The notes under the pieces: model-generated
Databases searched by the model: none
What the model was told of the DNA's origin: nothing
What the model saw: the letters and a program-made list of their open reading frames with translations, nothing else
Position numbers and translations under genes: made by a program
Shown here: positions 55,754-64,000 of the stretch, in pieces
Layout of the letters: each line of letters opens with the position of its first letter
How positions within the stretch are numbered: the stretch's first letter is position 1
Assembly: GCF_018130955.1 (NCBI RefSeq)
Contig: NZ_JAFCJM010000008.1
Location: forward strand, 1-64,000
DNA length: 64,000 bases
Source of the DNA: Bradyrhizobium liaoningense
Lineage (GTDB): Bacteria; Pseudomonadota; Alphaproteobacteria; Rhizobiales; Xanthobacteraceae
Direction of reading: 5' to 3'

Positions 55754-56490
55754 TGCCCCGCTACAAGCTCACCATCGAATATGACGGCGCGCCGTTCTTC
55801 GGCTGGCAGGTGCAGGAGACGCTGCCGTCGGTGCAGGGCGCGCTGGAGACGGCCGTCAAGGCCATGTGTGGCCAGGACGTGCGCGTGCATGGCGCGGGCC
55901 GTACGGACGCCGGCGTGCACGCGCTCGGCCAGGTCGCGCATGTCGATATCGAAAAGCCGTTTCCGCCGGATCGCCTGCGCGACGGCTTGAACGCCCATCT
56001 GCGTCCGCATCCGATCGCAGTGCTCAGCGCGGAGATCGTGCCCGAAAGTTTTGAGGCGCGCTTCTCGGCCGTCAAGCGGCACTATCGCTACCGCATCGTC
56101 AACACCCGCGCCAACCTCGCGCTGGATGTCGGCCACGCCTGGCGTGTGTCCCGCAAGCTGGACACGGATGCGATGCATGCGGCCGCCCAGCGCCTGCTCG
56201 GCAAGCACGACTTTACGACGTTTCGCGATACCGAGTGCCAGGCCAAATCGGCGGAGAAGACGCTCGACCAGCTCGATGTGCTGCGCGACGGCCGCGAGGT
56301 GACGATCCTCACCTCGGCGCGCTCGTTCCTGCACAGCCAGGTGCGCTCGATGGTGGGCTCGCTGGTCTGGGTCGGCGAGGGCCGCTGGACCGCCGACGAT
56401 CTCGCCGCAGCGCTAGCCGCGCGCAACCGGGCCGCTTGCGGCATCGTCGCCCCGCCGGAGGGGCTGTATCTGGTGCGGGTGGATTATTAG
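55753..56490 (+). CDS. truA: tRNA pseudouridine synthase A
   Basis: The 245-residue enzyme makes pseudouridine at positions 38-40 of the tRNA anticodon arm. [18 protein letters not shown] opens the protein, [18 protein letters not shown] carries the catalytic Asp, and [17 protein letters not shown] is a conserved C-terminal block. It starts with GTG overlapping the fmt stop by one base, so def, fmt and truA form one operon. Confidence 0.95.
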   Translation: MPRYKLTIEYDGAPFFGWQVQETLPSVQGALETAVKAMCGQDVRVHGAGRTDAGVHALGQVAHVDIEKPFPPDRLRDGLNAHLRPHPIAVLSAEIVPESFEARFSAVKRHYRYRIVNTRANLALDVGHAWRVSRKLDTDAMHAAAQRLLGKHDFTTFRDTECQAKSAEKTLDQLDVLRDGREVTILTSARSFLHSQVRSMVGSLVWVGEGRWTADDLAAALAARNRAACGIVAPPEGLYLVRVDY

Positions 56491-56530
56491 AGGTCGGAGC
56501 GAGACGCACGCTCTCGCCACACCCACCGGA

Positions 56531-56632
56531 GTCATGCCCCGCGAAGGCGGGGCATCCAGTACGCCGCCGCCTCTCCGTATCCTCGCGCTGCCTCTGGAAT
56601 ACTGGATCGCCCGCCTTCGCGGGCGATGACGG
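56531..56632. repeat. Bipartite palindrome, family D
   Basis: GTCATGCCCCGCGAAGGCGG GGCATCCAGTA opens the element and TACTGGATCGCCCGCCTTCG CGGGCGATGACGG closes it. It lies between the convergent truA and dapE genes. A second family D copy is at 59662. Confidence 0.88.
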
Positions 56633-56657
56633 CGGAGGGATTGGCGGCAGCGGAGCG

Positions 56658-57824
56658 CTACGCAAAATACCGCGTCAAAATCCCCCGATACACCTTCGTC
56701 AGCTGCTCCAGATCCTTCACCGGCGTGCGCTCGTCGATCTGGTGCATGGTCTGGCCGACGAGGCCGAATTCGATCACGGGGCAGTAGCTGGAGATAAAGC
56801 GTGCATCCGACGTGCCGCCTGATGTCGACAGTTCCGGCTTGCGCCCCGTCACCTCCTCGATCGCGGAGACCGCGAGATCGGTGAACGGGCCCGGCTTGGT
56901 GACGAACACGTTGGAGTTCGACGTCTCCCAGACGATGCGGGCGCGGATGCGGTTGCCGCAGGCTTTTGCCAGCCGTGTCTCGACCAGCTCGCGCAGGCTC
57001 GCTTGGGTGTGGTTGTCGTTGTAGCGGATGTTGAACTTTGCGCGGGCCTGGCCGGGGATTACGTTATTGGCGGTGTTGCCGACGTCGACCGAGGTGAATT
57101 CGAGGTTGGAGGCCTGGAACTGCGCGCTGCCATGGTCGAGGGGCTCGTCCGAGATCGCCACGATCAGGCGCGAGATGTCCGGCACCGGATTGGCGGCGCG
57201 ATGCGGATAGGCGACGTGCCCCTGCAGGCCGTCGACGTAGAGCGTGCCGGATTGCGAGCCGCGGCGGCCGACCTTGATGGTGTCGCCAAGCGTCTCGACA
57301 TTCGAGGGCTCGCCGAGCACGCAATGATCGAACTTTTCGCCGCGCTCGGCGGCCCATTGCAGCAGCTTGATCGTGCCATTGATCGAGACGTCTTCCTCGT
57401 CACCGGTGATCAGGAAGGAGATCGAGCCCTTGCCATCGCTGCGCGGCTTGCCGCCATTCGCTGCGAGATGCTCCAGCACCGCGGCGGCCGAGCAGGCGAT
57501 GCCGCCCTTCATGTCGACCGCGCCGCGGCCGTGCAGAAATCCGTCCTTCACCTCGCCGGAAAACGCGCCGACGCTCCAGGCGCTCTCGTCGCCGGGCGGC
57601 ACGACGTCGGTGTGGCCGGCAAAGGTGATGTGCGGGCCTTCGGTGCCGATCCGCGCGTAGAGATTGTCGACATCGGCAGTACCGGGCTCCGAGAAGGTCA
57701 CGCGGTGGCAGGTGAAACCGGCTTCGGTGAGCAGCTTTTCAAGCACCCCCAGCGCACCGGCGTCGGCCGGGGTTACCGAGGGGCAGCGGATGAGGTCGCG
57801 GGCAATCGAGAGGGCATCGGTCAT
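56658..57824 (-). CDS. dapE: Succinyl-diaminopimelate desuccinylase
   Basis: The 388-residue M20-type hydrolase acts late in the lysine/DAP pathway. Metal and catalytic segments are [41 protein letters not shown] and [14 protein letters not shown] 57824 overlaps the stop of the DUF805 gene upstream. dapD, the enzyme acting earlier in the same pathway, is two genes upstream on the same strand. Confidence 0.95.
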   Translation of the reverse strand: MTDALSIARDLIRCPSVTPADAGALGVLEKLLTEAGFTCHRVTFSEPGTADVDNLYARIGTEGPHITFAGHTDVVPPGDESAWSVGAFSGEVKDGFLHGRGAVDMKGGIACSAAAVLEHLAANGGKPRSDGKGSISFLITGDEEDVSINGTIKLLQWAAERGEKFDHCVLGEPSNVETLGDTIKVGRRGSQSGTLYVDGLQGHVAYPHRAANPVPDISRLIVAISDEPLDHGSAQFQASNLEFTSVDVGNTANNVIPGQARAKFNIRYNDNHTQASLRELVETRLAKACGNRIRARIVWETSNSNVFVTKPGPFTDLAVSAIEEVTGRKPELSTSGGTSDARFISSYCPVIEFGLVGQTMHQIDERTPVKDLEQLTKVYRGILTRYFA

Positions 57825-58465
57825 GCGCTCCGCTTAACATGCATGCCGCCGGGCGGGCTAGCGCTGGGCGGCACTAAATCGAGTTCACTCTGCTGGTCCC
57901 AGCTTTTTGCGGAGGACGAGGCGGAGCCATCCTCGGTCTCGGCCAATGGATCAGGACCGAACCGGTTATTGCCCACGCTGCCGGGTACGACGAACATTTC
58001 GACGAAGCCCCACAGCCACAGGATGGAAGCGGCCCAGCTCAACGGAAGCACCCAGTTGGACTCGGGCAGCAGGTCCGAGAACTGGCTGAACAGGCCGGGC
58101 ACGACGAAGAACGGAACCATCCACCAGCCGCTTCTGTCGCGATCGTGCAGCCGCTTGATCGCGGTTGCCAGGTAAATCCAGAGGAACGGCGATATGCCGA
58201 GCACCTTGAGGATCAGGGACGCACGATCGGCGGATGCCGGCAGACGGTAGGCCCGCGGGTCGACAAGCCTGAAGAGGTCGTCGAGGCCGAAGTCGAAGTC
58301 GAGGTTGACCTTGAACTTGAAGGATGTGGCCCCTTCGAGGATCCCAATGACCTGACCGATGATCCCCAGCAACGCCGCCAGCAGCGCGACAATCAGCAGC
58401 GCCTGCCACAGCAGGGCGCGGTTGATGCGGCCGTCGAAGCGGAAGAGGTACCAGGTCCAGTCCAT
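57821..58465 (-). CDS. DUF805 membrane protein
   Basis: The 214-residue protein has about four hydrophobic segments. [36 protein letters not shown] and [12 protein letters not shown] are the diagnostic DUF805 blocks. Function of the family is unknown. It overlaps dapE by four bases and presumably shares its transcript. Confidence 0.88.
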   Translation of the reverse strand: MDWTWYLFRFDGRINRALLWQALLIVALLAALLGIIGQVIGILEGATSFKFKVNLDFDFGLDDLFRLVDPRAYRLPASADRASLILKVLGISPFLWIYLATAIKRLHDRDRSGWWMVPFFVVPGLFSQFSDLLPESNWVLPLSWAASILWLWGFVEMFVVPGSVGNNRFGPDPLAETEDGSASSSAKSWDQQSELDLVPPSASPPGGMHVKRSA

Positions 58466-58544
58466 GGCAAAGGCTCCGGGCGGCAGGGGCCGCCCGGGAA
58501 TTGGTCGCTGTGGGGGGAGGGAGGGTTCGATCTGCCGCCAGCCC

Positions 58545-58700
58545 CGTCATCCTGAGGCGCGAGGCATGGGGCGCGGCGCGCCCCATGGGGAGCCTCGAAG
58601 GATGAACGGCCCCGATGCAGCCGGGCCGTCGCCCTTCGAGGGCCGCTGAAGAAGCGGCCACCTCCAGCGACAACGGCTTCGCCGTTGCGCGGGGGTGACG
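58545..58700. repeat. Long palindromic intergenic repeat, family E
   Basis: CGTCATCCTGAGGCGCGAGG...GAGCCTCGAAGGATGAACGG forms an outer arm. A second inverted region (CCTTCGAGGGCCGCTGAAGA ... CGGCTTCGCCGTTGCGCGG) runs to GGGGGTGACG. It is longer than families A-D but keeps the CGTCAT head. It lies between DUF805 and dapD. Confidence 0.7.
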
Positions 58701-58728
58701 GTGAGGGGATGGCGGTCGCGGCGCGCGA

Positions 58729-59574
<846 letters not shown>

Positions 59575-59661
59575 CGGGATTTCCTCTTCGAAAGGCGGGA
59601 TTTGCGGTGATTTGGAGCGCTTTTTCGGGATTTGGGGGGAGAGAGTCAAGCTTGGTTCGCT

Positions 59662-59761
59662 GTCATCACCCGCGAAAGCGGGTGATCCAGTACGCCGCAG
59701 CAGTTGTGATGAATCGAGATGGCAGTGATTACTGGATACCCCGCCTTCGCGGGGGATGACG
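59662..59761. repeat. Bipartite palindrome, family D
   Basis: GTCATCACCCGCGAAAGCGG GTGATCCAGTA begins the element and TACTGGATACCCCGCCTTCG CGGGGGATGACGG ends it. It lies between dapD and the nucleotidase gene. Confidence 0.9.
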
Positions 59762-59762
59762 G

Positions 59763-60458
59763 CTATTTCGGGCCCGAAAGCCCCGCCAAAAACCCCGCCA
59801 GATCATCCGTGACATGGTCGACATGGGCGGCTTCGCGGCCCTCGAGTTCCCAGTCTTCCCGCACCACCTCCTGCGTGCCGTCGGGCACGACCAGCACCGT
59901 GGTCATCCCGAGGTCGTGGGGAACGACGAGGTTGCGGGCGAGGTCCTCGAACATCGCTGATCGCGCCGGATCGACCGAATGGTCAGCGAGAAATTTCTCA
60001 TAGGTCTGCCGCGCCGGCTTCGGCTCGAAGTTCGCGGCGATGATGTCGAACACCCCATCGAAATGTGCAGCCAGGCCGAGCCGCGCCAGCACCGCATCGA
60101 CATGGTCGACGGAGCCGTTGGTCAGGATGAGCTTTCGTCCCGGCAGCTTTGTGATGGCCGCACCGAGCGCCGGATTCGGCTCCAGTGGCGAATGGTCGAT
60201 CTTGTGCACATAAGCGAGGTAGTCGTCGGCGTGCACGCCGTGCAAGGTCATCATGCCGCGCATGGTGGTGCCAAAGCGCTGGTAATAATCCTTCTGGATC
60301 TTTCGCGCTTCCACCGGCGTCACGTTGAGCCAGTTGCACACGAACTCGGTGATCCGCAAATCGACCTGTTGCCACAGGTTCACGTGGTGCGGATAGAGCG
60401 TGTTGTCGAGGTCGAACACCCAGGTGTCGATGTGGGTGAAGGTGCGGGGAATTCTCAT
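59763..60458 (-). CDS. HAD-family pyrimidine 5'-nucleotidase
   Basis: The 231-residue HAD hydrolase has motif [18 protein letters not shown], motif [14 protein letters not shown], a conserved Lys in [10 protein letters not shown] and motif [23 protein letters not shown]. The DLDNTLYP form with this length is typical of Sdt1-like pyrimidine 5'-nucleotidases. Substrate is inferred from family. Confidence 0.87.
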   Translation of the reverse strand: MRIPRTFTHIDTWVFDLDNTLYPHHVNLWQQVDLRITEFVCNWLNVTPVEARKIQKDYYQRFGTTMRGMMTLHGVHADDYLAYVHKIDHSPLEPNPALGAAITKLPGRKLILTNGSVDHVDAVLARLGLAAHFDGVFDIIAANFEPKPARQTYEKFLADHSVDPARSAMFEDLARNLVVPHDLGMTTVLVVPDGTQEVVREDWELEGREAAHVDHVTDDLAGFLAGLSGPK

Positions 60459-60503
60459 CGCGATTCTCTATCTGCTACACGCAAGCGTCGCCCATTCTCC
60501 GCT

Positions 60504-60608
60504 GACGTCCCGGCGAAGGCCGGGACCCATAACCCCAGGGAGCGGTTTGGCGAAGACTGACAACCACCATCTCGCGCCACAACGATCCCGGCCTTCGCCG
60601 GGACGACG
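60504..60608. repeat. Bipartite palindrome, family A
   Basis: ACGTCCCGGCGAAGGCCGGG ACCCATAACCCC begins the element and GATCCCGGCCTTCGCCGGGA CGACGG ends it, with about 50 spacer bases (GGTTTGGCGAAGAC). It is the most complete family A element in the window together with 109-235. Confidence 0.9.
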
Positions 60609-60644
60609 GTTGTGTATGCGGCGCCGTCATCGCAACACGCCCGA

Positions 60645-61631
60645 TCACGGCACCGCAAATCGCAGCGTCTTGCCGCCGCCGCTCATATCGACCGCGCCAA
60701 AGCCGGTGGCGGCAAATCCGCGCGCGGGGCAATCGGCCTGCTCGTTGGTCTCGAATTTTGTCTCGCGCGTGCAGAGCTGCCGGTCGCCACCCCAGTTCAG
60801 CGGGCGGTCCTTCAGCTTGATCGCGCGGTTGTCGGCGTCGACGGCTTCCGCAAAGCTGTAAACCTGCTTCGGCGTGCCTGTCACGTCGGGGTGCAGGCAT
60901 TTGCCGGGATCGATGCGATACCAGCCGCGGCTGGTCACGGCCTTGCCGTCGTCGGTCGCGACCGCCGCCATCACCTTGTGCGGCGTGTCGTTGCACCAGG
61001 TGAGCCCGCTCACTGAGGGCGTCTGCACCGCATCCACCATGGTCTTGAAGAAATTTGGTGACGACGTGATGTCGGAGCCGAGCCCGCGGCTTTTCAGGAA
61101 AGCTGCGAGGGCACCTTGCGTCTTCGGGCCATCGACGCCGTCGATCGCGCCGGCATCGTAGCCTGCGATAGCCAGCAGGCGCTGGATGCCGGCGAGGCGC
61201 GCCTGCTCGTCGTCATATTCACTGTCCTCGGCGAGGTAGGCGACGAGGTTGCCGTCGTCGGTCCGCGTCGGCGTGATCTGCGTGAACGGCGCCTGCGTCT
61301 GTCCGGTGCGGCACTGCCGCGCGGCCGCAATGACAAAATTCTCCGGCGCGACGCAAAGCATGTCGCTGCCGTTCTGCGGGATCGGCGAGGAGCCGTAGAC
61401 GCCGAGCGCGCGGGCATTCAAGAGGATGCGGTCGGCGGCGAGCGTGCCTTGCACCACGACGCGGCAGGTGGCGGGATCGATGCGGAACCAGCCGCGCGTC
61501 GCGGTCGCCGCCTTGTCGTCGATGCCGATCGCAGCCTCGACGACATAGCTCATGCGGTTGCAGATTTTGAGGTCGGCGAATGCAGGTGCAGCGGAAGCAA
61601 AGAAAGAAATGACCGCTGCCGGCAGCGTCAT
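60645..61631 (-). CDS. Exported protein with two DUF1036 domains and a peptidoglycan-binding-like segment
   Basis: The 328-residue protein has a signal peptide (MTLPAAVISFFASAAPAFAD). DUF1036 copy 1 is at about 20-130 (LKICNRMSYVVEAAIGIDDK, TRGWFRIDPATCRVV). A segment at about 165-195 (IQRLLAIAGYDAGAIDGVDG) resembles a peptidoglycan-binding repeat. DUF1036 copy 2 is at about 220-328 (LTWCNDTPHKVMAAVATDDG, SRGWYRIDPGKC). The start is ATG 61631; the frame is open upstream only through repeat DNA. Role unknown, likely envelope. Confidence 0.8.
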   Translation of the reverse strand: MTLPAAVISFFASAAPAFADLKICNRMSYVVEAAIGIDDKAATATRGWFRIDPATCRVVVQGTLAADRILLNARALGVYGSSPIPQNGSDMLCVAPENFVIAAARQCRTGQTQAPFTQITPTRTDDGNLVAYLAEDSEYDDEQARLAGIQRLLAIAGYDAGAIDGVDGPKTQGALAAFLKSRGLGSDITSSPNFFKTMVDAVQTPSVSGLTWCNDTPHKVMAAVATDDGKAVTSRGWYRIDPGKCLHPDVTGTPKQVYSFAEAVDADNRAIKLKDRPLNWGGDRQLCTRETKFETNEQADCPARGFAATGFGAVDMSGGGKTLRFAVP

Positions 61632-61678
61632 CAGGAAACGCGTGAGAGGCGAGCGACGCGGGCGCGTCTCTCTCCGCT

Positions 61679-61791
61679 CGTCATGGCCGAGCAAAAGCGC
61701 GGAGCGCGTCTCAACGGACAAGTCCCGGCCATCCACGTCTTGGCCGCGAGAAGAAAGGTCGTGGATGCCCGGGACAAGCCCGGGCATGACG
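61679..61791. repeat. Bipartite palindrome, family B, long left arm
   Basis: CGTCATGGCCGAGCAAAAGC...GACAAGTCCCGGCCATCCACG opens the element and CGTGGATGCCCGGGACAAGC CCGGGCATGACG closes it. The left arm carries the same extra stretch (complement of GCGCTTTTGC...GACGCGC) found in the right arm at 33512-33628. Confidence 0.85.
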
Positions 61792-61816
61792 TTCATCTTC
61801 CTTGGCCGCTCGCCCA

Positions 61817-62704
61817 TCACTTGTGGATCAGCGTTCCCGTGCCCTGGTTGGTGAAGAGCTCGAGCAGCACGGCGTGCTGCATCTTGCCGTCGATGATGAC
61901 GACGCCCTGCACGCCCTGCTCCAGCGCGTAGATGCAGGTCTCGACCTTCGGGATCATGCCGCCGGAAATGGTGCCGTCGGCGATCAGTTTGCGCGCGTCC
62001 TTCACCGAAAGCTGCGGGATCAGTTTCTTGGACTTGTCGAGCACACCCGGCACATCGGTGAGCAGCAGCAGGCGTTTTGCCTTCAGCGCGCCCGCGACCG
62101 CGCCTGCAAAGGTGTCGGCATTGACGTTCAGCGTCTGGCCGTCCTTCGAAGTCGCGAGCGGCGCCAGCACCGGGATCAGTTCGTAGCCGATCAGCTGGTT
62201 CAGCAGCGTGAGGTCGACCTTCTCGGGATCGCCGACGAAGCCGAGGTCGATCGCTTTCTCGATGTTCGAATCCGGATCGACGATGGTGCGCGTCGTCTTC
62301 GACGCCTTCACCATGTTGCCGTCCTTGCCTGAGAGCCCCACGGCCTTGCCGCCGGCTTCGTTGATGTAGCCGACGATCTGCTTGTTGACGGAGCCGGCGA
62401 GCACCATCTCGACGATCTCGATGGTGGCGGCATCGGTGATGCGCAGGCCGGCTGCGAATTCCGACTGGATGCCGAGGCGCTTGAGCATGGTCGCGATCTG
62501 CGGTCCGCCGCCGTGCACGACCACCGGATTGATCGCGGTCTGTTCGAGCAGAACGATGTCGCGCGCAAAATTCTTCGCGGTCTCCTCGTCGCCCATGGCA
62601 TGGCCGCCATATTTGATGACGATGGTCTCTTCGTCATACTGCTGCATGTGCGGCAGCGCTTCGGACAGGATGCGGGCCTGATCGAGCGGTGAAATGTCGG
62701 TCAT
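61817..62704 (-). CDS. argB: Acetylglutamate kinase
   Basis: The 295-residue amino-acid kinase phosphorylates N-acetylglutamate in arginine synthesis. [20 protein letters not shown] (phosphate Lys), [18 protein letters not shown] and [20 protein letters not shown] are conserved nucleotide and substrate blocks. ATG 62704 is the conserved start; the frame is open upstream without similarity. In Rhizobiales it usually follows yihA, as here, with a DUF423 gene between them. Confidence 0.95.
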   Translation of the reverse strand: MTDISPLDQARILSEALPHMQQYDEETIVIKYGGHAMGDEETAKNFARDIVLLEQTAINPVVVHGGGPQIATMLKRLGIQSEFAAGLRITDAATIEIVEMVLAGSVNKQIVGYINEAGGKAVGLSGKDGNMVKASKTTRTIVDPDSNIEKAIDLGFVGDPEKVDLTLLNQLIGYELIPVLAPLATSKDGQTLNVNADTFAGAVAGALKAKRLLLLTDVPGVLDKSKKLIPQLSVKDARKLIADGTISGGMIPKVETCIYALEQGVQGVVIIDGKMQHAVLLELFTNQGTGTLIHK

Positions 62705-62811
62705 GAGGCGGATCTCGCTGGCGGGACTGTCGGGCCGCGTTCTATCCGATTGGCGGCGTTCACGCAAAGTCCTGATCTTCGCCTCTCCCACAAGGGGAGA
62801 AGGGAAGGATT

Positions 62812-63180
62812 TCATTTCTGCTGCCACAGCGCCGCCACGCTCACCGCCAGCCAGCTCACGATCAGCAGCGTGCCGCCGGTCGGTGCGGCAAAAGGAAACA
62901 ATCCGTGGCCGGCATATTGCCGCAAGGCGAGGTCTCCCGCGAACAGCGCTGCCGCGATTACGAAGCCGAAGGCGGCGGCGAGGCCAATTCCGCCGTGCAG
63001 AATCCCGCGCGCGAGCAGTGCGGCCGTGCCGAGTATGGCCGTTGCATGAAACAGCAGCATGGCGCTTGCGGAGGCAAGGCGGCTGGCATCGGCGCCGTGC
63101 GCCGAGGCTGCTGCCAGCGCGACGCCGGCGGCGCCCATCAATCCGGCAAGCGCAATCAGCAGGCGAAACGATCGCGGCAT
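62812..63180 (-). CDS. DUF423 membrane protein
   Basis: The 122-residue protein has four hydrophobic segments and the DUF423 pattern: [38 protein letters not shown], and [26 protein letters not shown]. Function of the family is unknown. Its ATG overlaps the yihA stop (TGATG), so they are cotranscribed. Confidence 0.9.
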   Translation of the reverse strand: MPRSFRLLIALAGLMGAAGVALAAASAHGADASRLASASAMLLFHATAILGTAALLARGILHGGIGLAAAFGFVIAAALFAGDLALRQYAGHGLFPFAAPTGGTLLIVSWLAVSVAALWQQK

Positions 63181-63833
63181 CACGCGCCCCGTTCGTCCAG
63201 CAGCCGAACGATCGCCGCGCGCAGCTCCGCCATGCCGGTGCCGGAGCGCGAGGAGGTCGAAAGCACGTGCGGGAACGCCGCCGGATGCTTTGCCAGCGCC
63301 GCCTCGGTCTCGGCGATCGTTGCGGCGAGTTCGGACGCTTTCACCTGGTCGGCCTTGGTCAGCACGATCTGGTAGCTGACGGCGGTGCGGTCGAGCGTCT
63401 TGAGGATTTCGAGATCGACGTCCTTGAGGCCATGCCGCGCGTCGATCAGCACATAGACGCGCGCCAGCGAGGCGCGCCCCTGCAGGAATTTATGGATCAG
63501 CTCGGTCCAGGACGCGACCTGCGTCTTCGGCGCCTTGGCATAGCCATAGCCGGGCATGTCGACGAGGCGCAGGCCGGAATTCGGAGGTCCGTCGAAGAAG
63601 ATCAGCTCCTGCGTGCGGCCCGGCGTATGCGAGGTGCGCGCGAGGCTGTTGCGGCCGGTGAGGGCGTTGATCAGGCTGGATTTGCCGACATTGGAGCGGC
63701 CGGCAAAGGCGATCTCGAGCCCCGCCATCGGCGGCAATTGCTCGACCGCGGGCGCGGCCCAGATGAACTGCCAGTCGCCGGCGAACAGCTTTCGCCCGGC
63801 TTCGATCAGCTTCGCATCGGTATCGTCGGTCAT
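63180..63833 (-). CDS. yihA: Ribosome biogenesis GTP-binding protein YihA/YsxC
   Basis: The 217-residue GTPase is needed for large-subunit maturation. G1 is [19 protein letters not shown]2 is in [15 protein letters not shown]3 is [12 protein letters not shown] and G4 is [12 protein letters not shown] 63833 is the conserved start; the frame upstream runs through repeat DNA only. Confidence 0.95.
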   Translation of the reverse strand: MTDDTDAKLIEAGRKLFAGDWQFIWAAPAVEQLPPMAGLEIAFAGRSNVGKSSLINALTGRNSLARTSHTPGRTQELIFFDGPPNSGLRLVDMPGYGYAKAPKTQVASWTELIHKFLQGRASLARVYVLIDARHGLKDVDLEILKTLDRTAVSYQIVLTKADQVKASELAATIAETEAALAKHPAAFPHVLSTSSRSGTGMAELRAAIVRLLDERGA

Positions 63834-63854
63834 GCGAAGCTCTTTTGTTTCGTT

Positions 63855-63935
63855 GTCATTCCGGGGCGATGCGCAGCATCGAACCCGGAATCTCGAGATT
63901 CCGGGTCTGGTGCTTCGCACCATCCCGGAATGACG
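63855..63935. repeat. Bipartite palindrome, family C
   Basis: GTCATTCCGGGGCGATGCGC...AACCCGGAATC, then CTCGAGATTCCGGGTCTGG...CATCCCGGAATGACG. It shares the inner CTCGAG palindrome with the 1074 copy. It separates yihA from the gene entering at the right edge. Confidence 0.88.
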
Positions 63936-63945
63936 AAGGGAGAAG

Positions 63946-64000
63946 CTACACCGCCTCAGTCGTCACTTTTTTTTTGAACGAGTTTCGAATGTTGTCGAAC
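63946..64000 (-). CDS. yidC: C-terminal tail of a gene continuing off the right edge, probably yidC
   Basis: On the minus strand the last 55 bases read FDNIRNSFKKKVTTEAV then TAG. Position directly upstream of yihA on the same strand is where Rhizobiales carry yidC, and a basic tail after the last membrane helix fits YidC. Only 17 residues are visible, so the identity rests mainly on gene order. Confidence 0.45.
   Translation of the reverse strand, partial: FDNIRNSFKKKVTTEAV

Overview
The window looks like a chromosome segment of a Bradyrhizobium-type alphaproteobacterium (Nitrobacteraceae). The basis is high GC, protein families such as DUF2865, the Bradyrhizobium-style SRAP relative and TIGR02281 protease, the order yidC fragment-yihA-DUF423-argB, the order ffs-dnaX-ybaB-recR, and many intergenic palindromes. 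Genus is inferred from gene content and protein style; no database search was run.

Layout. Positions 1-77 carry the 3' end of a group II intron whose body lies left of the window. Positions 240-12105 are core: acyl-CoA thioesterase, glycogen phosphorylase, a small exported protein, a decayed GIY-YIG nuclease gene inside a 394-bp inverted-repeat element, DUF2865 protein, pyrE, a glutathione transferase, a LysE exporter, an FMN reductase and polA. Positions ~12.6-30.7 kb are an accessory island closed at its right end by a tyrosine integrase. Its left half (12634-19803) resembles a phage satellite: AlpA regulator, a Spo11/TopoVI-A-like Toprim protein, zinc-finger primase, P-loop ATPase, several small unknown proteins, an HNH nuclease and a terminase small subunit, with no large terminase, portal, capsid or tail genes. 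The right half is a patchwork of small unknown genes, decayed genes (SRAP, two small remnants), a DUF3237 protein, an orphan ABC binding protein, a cupin and a HEPN protein.

Positions 30.9-64.0 kb return to core: acyltransferase, UDP-glucose dehydrogenase, HrpB helicase, aspartic protease, phosphomannomutase, Lrp regulator, sugar kinase, NudC, HIT protein; then a tightly overlapping six-gene minus-strand operon (amino-acid ABC transporter plus SDR, enolase-superfamily enzyme and FAD oxidoreductase) that probably imports and degrades one amino-acid-like compound; then SRP RNA with dnaX-ybaB-recR; two tandem paralogous exported proteins; an AmpG-like permease; rmuC; def-fmt-truA; and the minus-strand dapE, DUF805, dapD, nucleotidase, DUF1036, argB, DUF423, yihA and the tail of what is probably yidC.

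The most striking non-gene feature is a set of about fifteen bipartite palindromic elements in intergenic gaps. They fall into several sequence families, and nearly all begin with CGTCRT and end with its complement. One family differs only by compensatory stem changes and one spacer base from the terminal repeats that frame the GIY-YIG gene, which suggests a nuclease-linked origin for these repeats.
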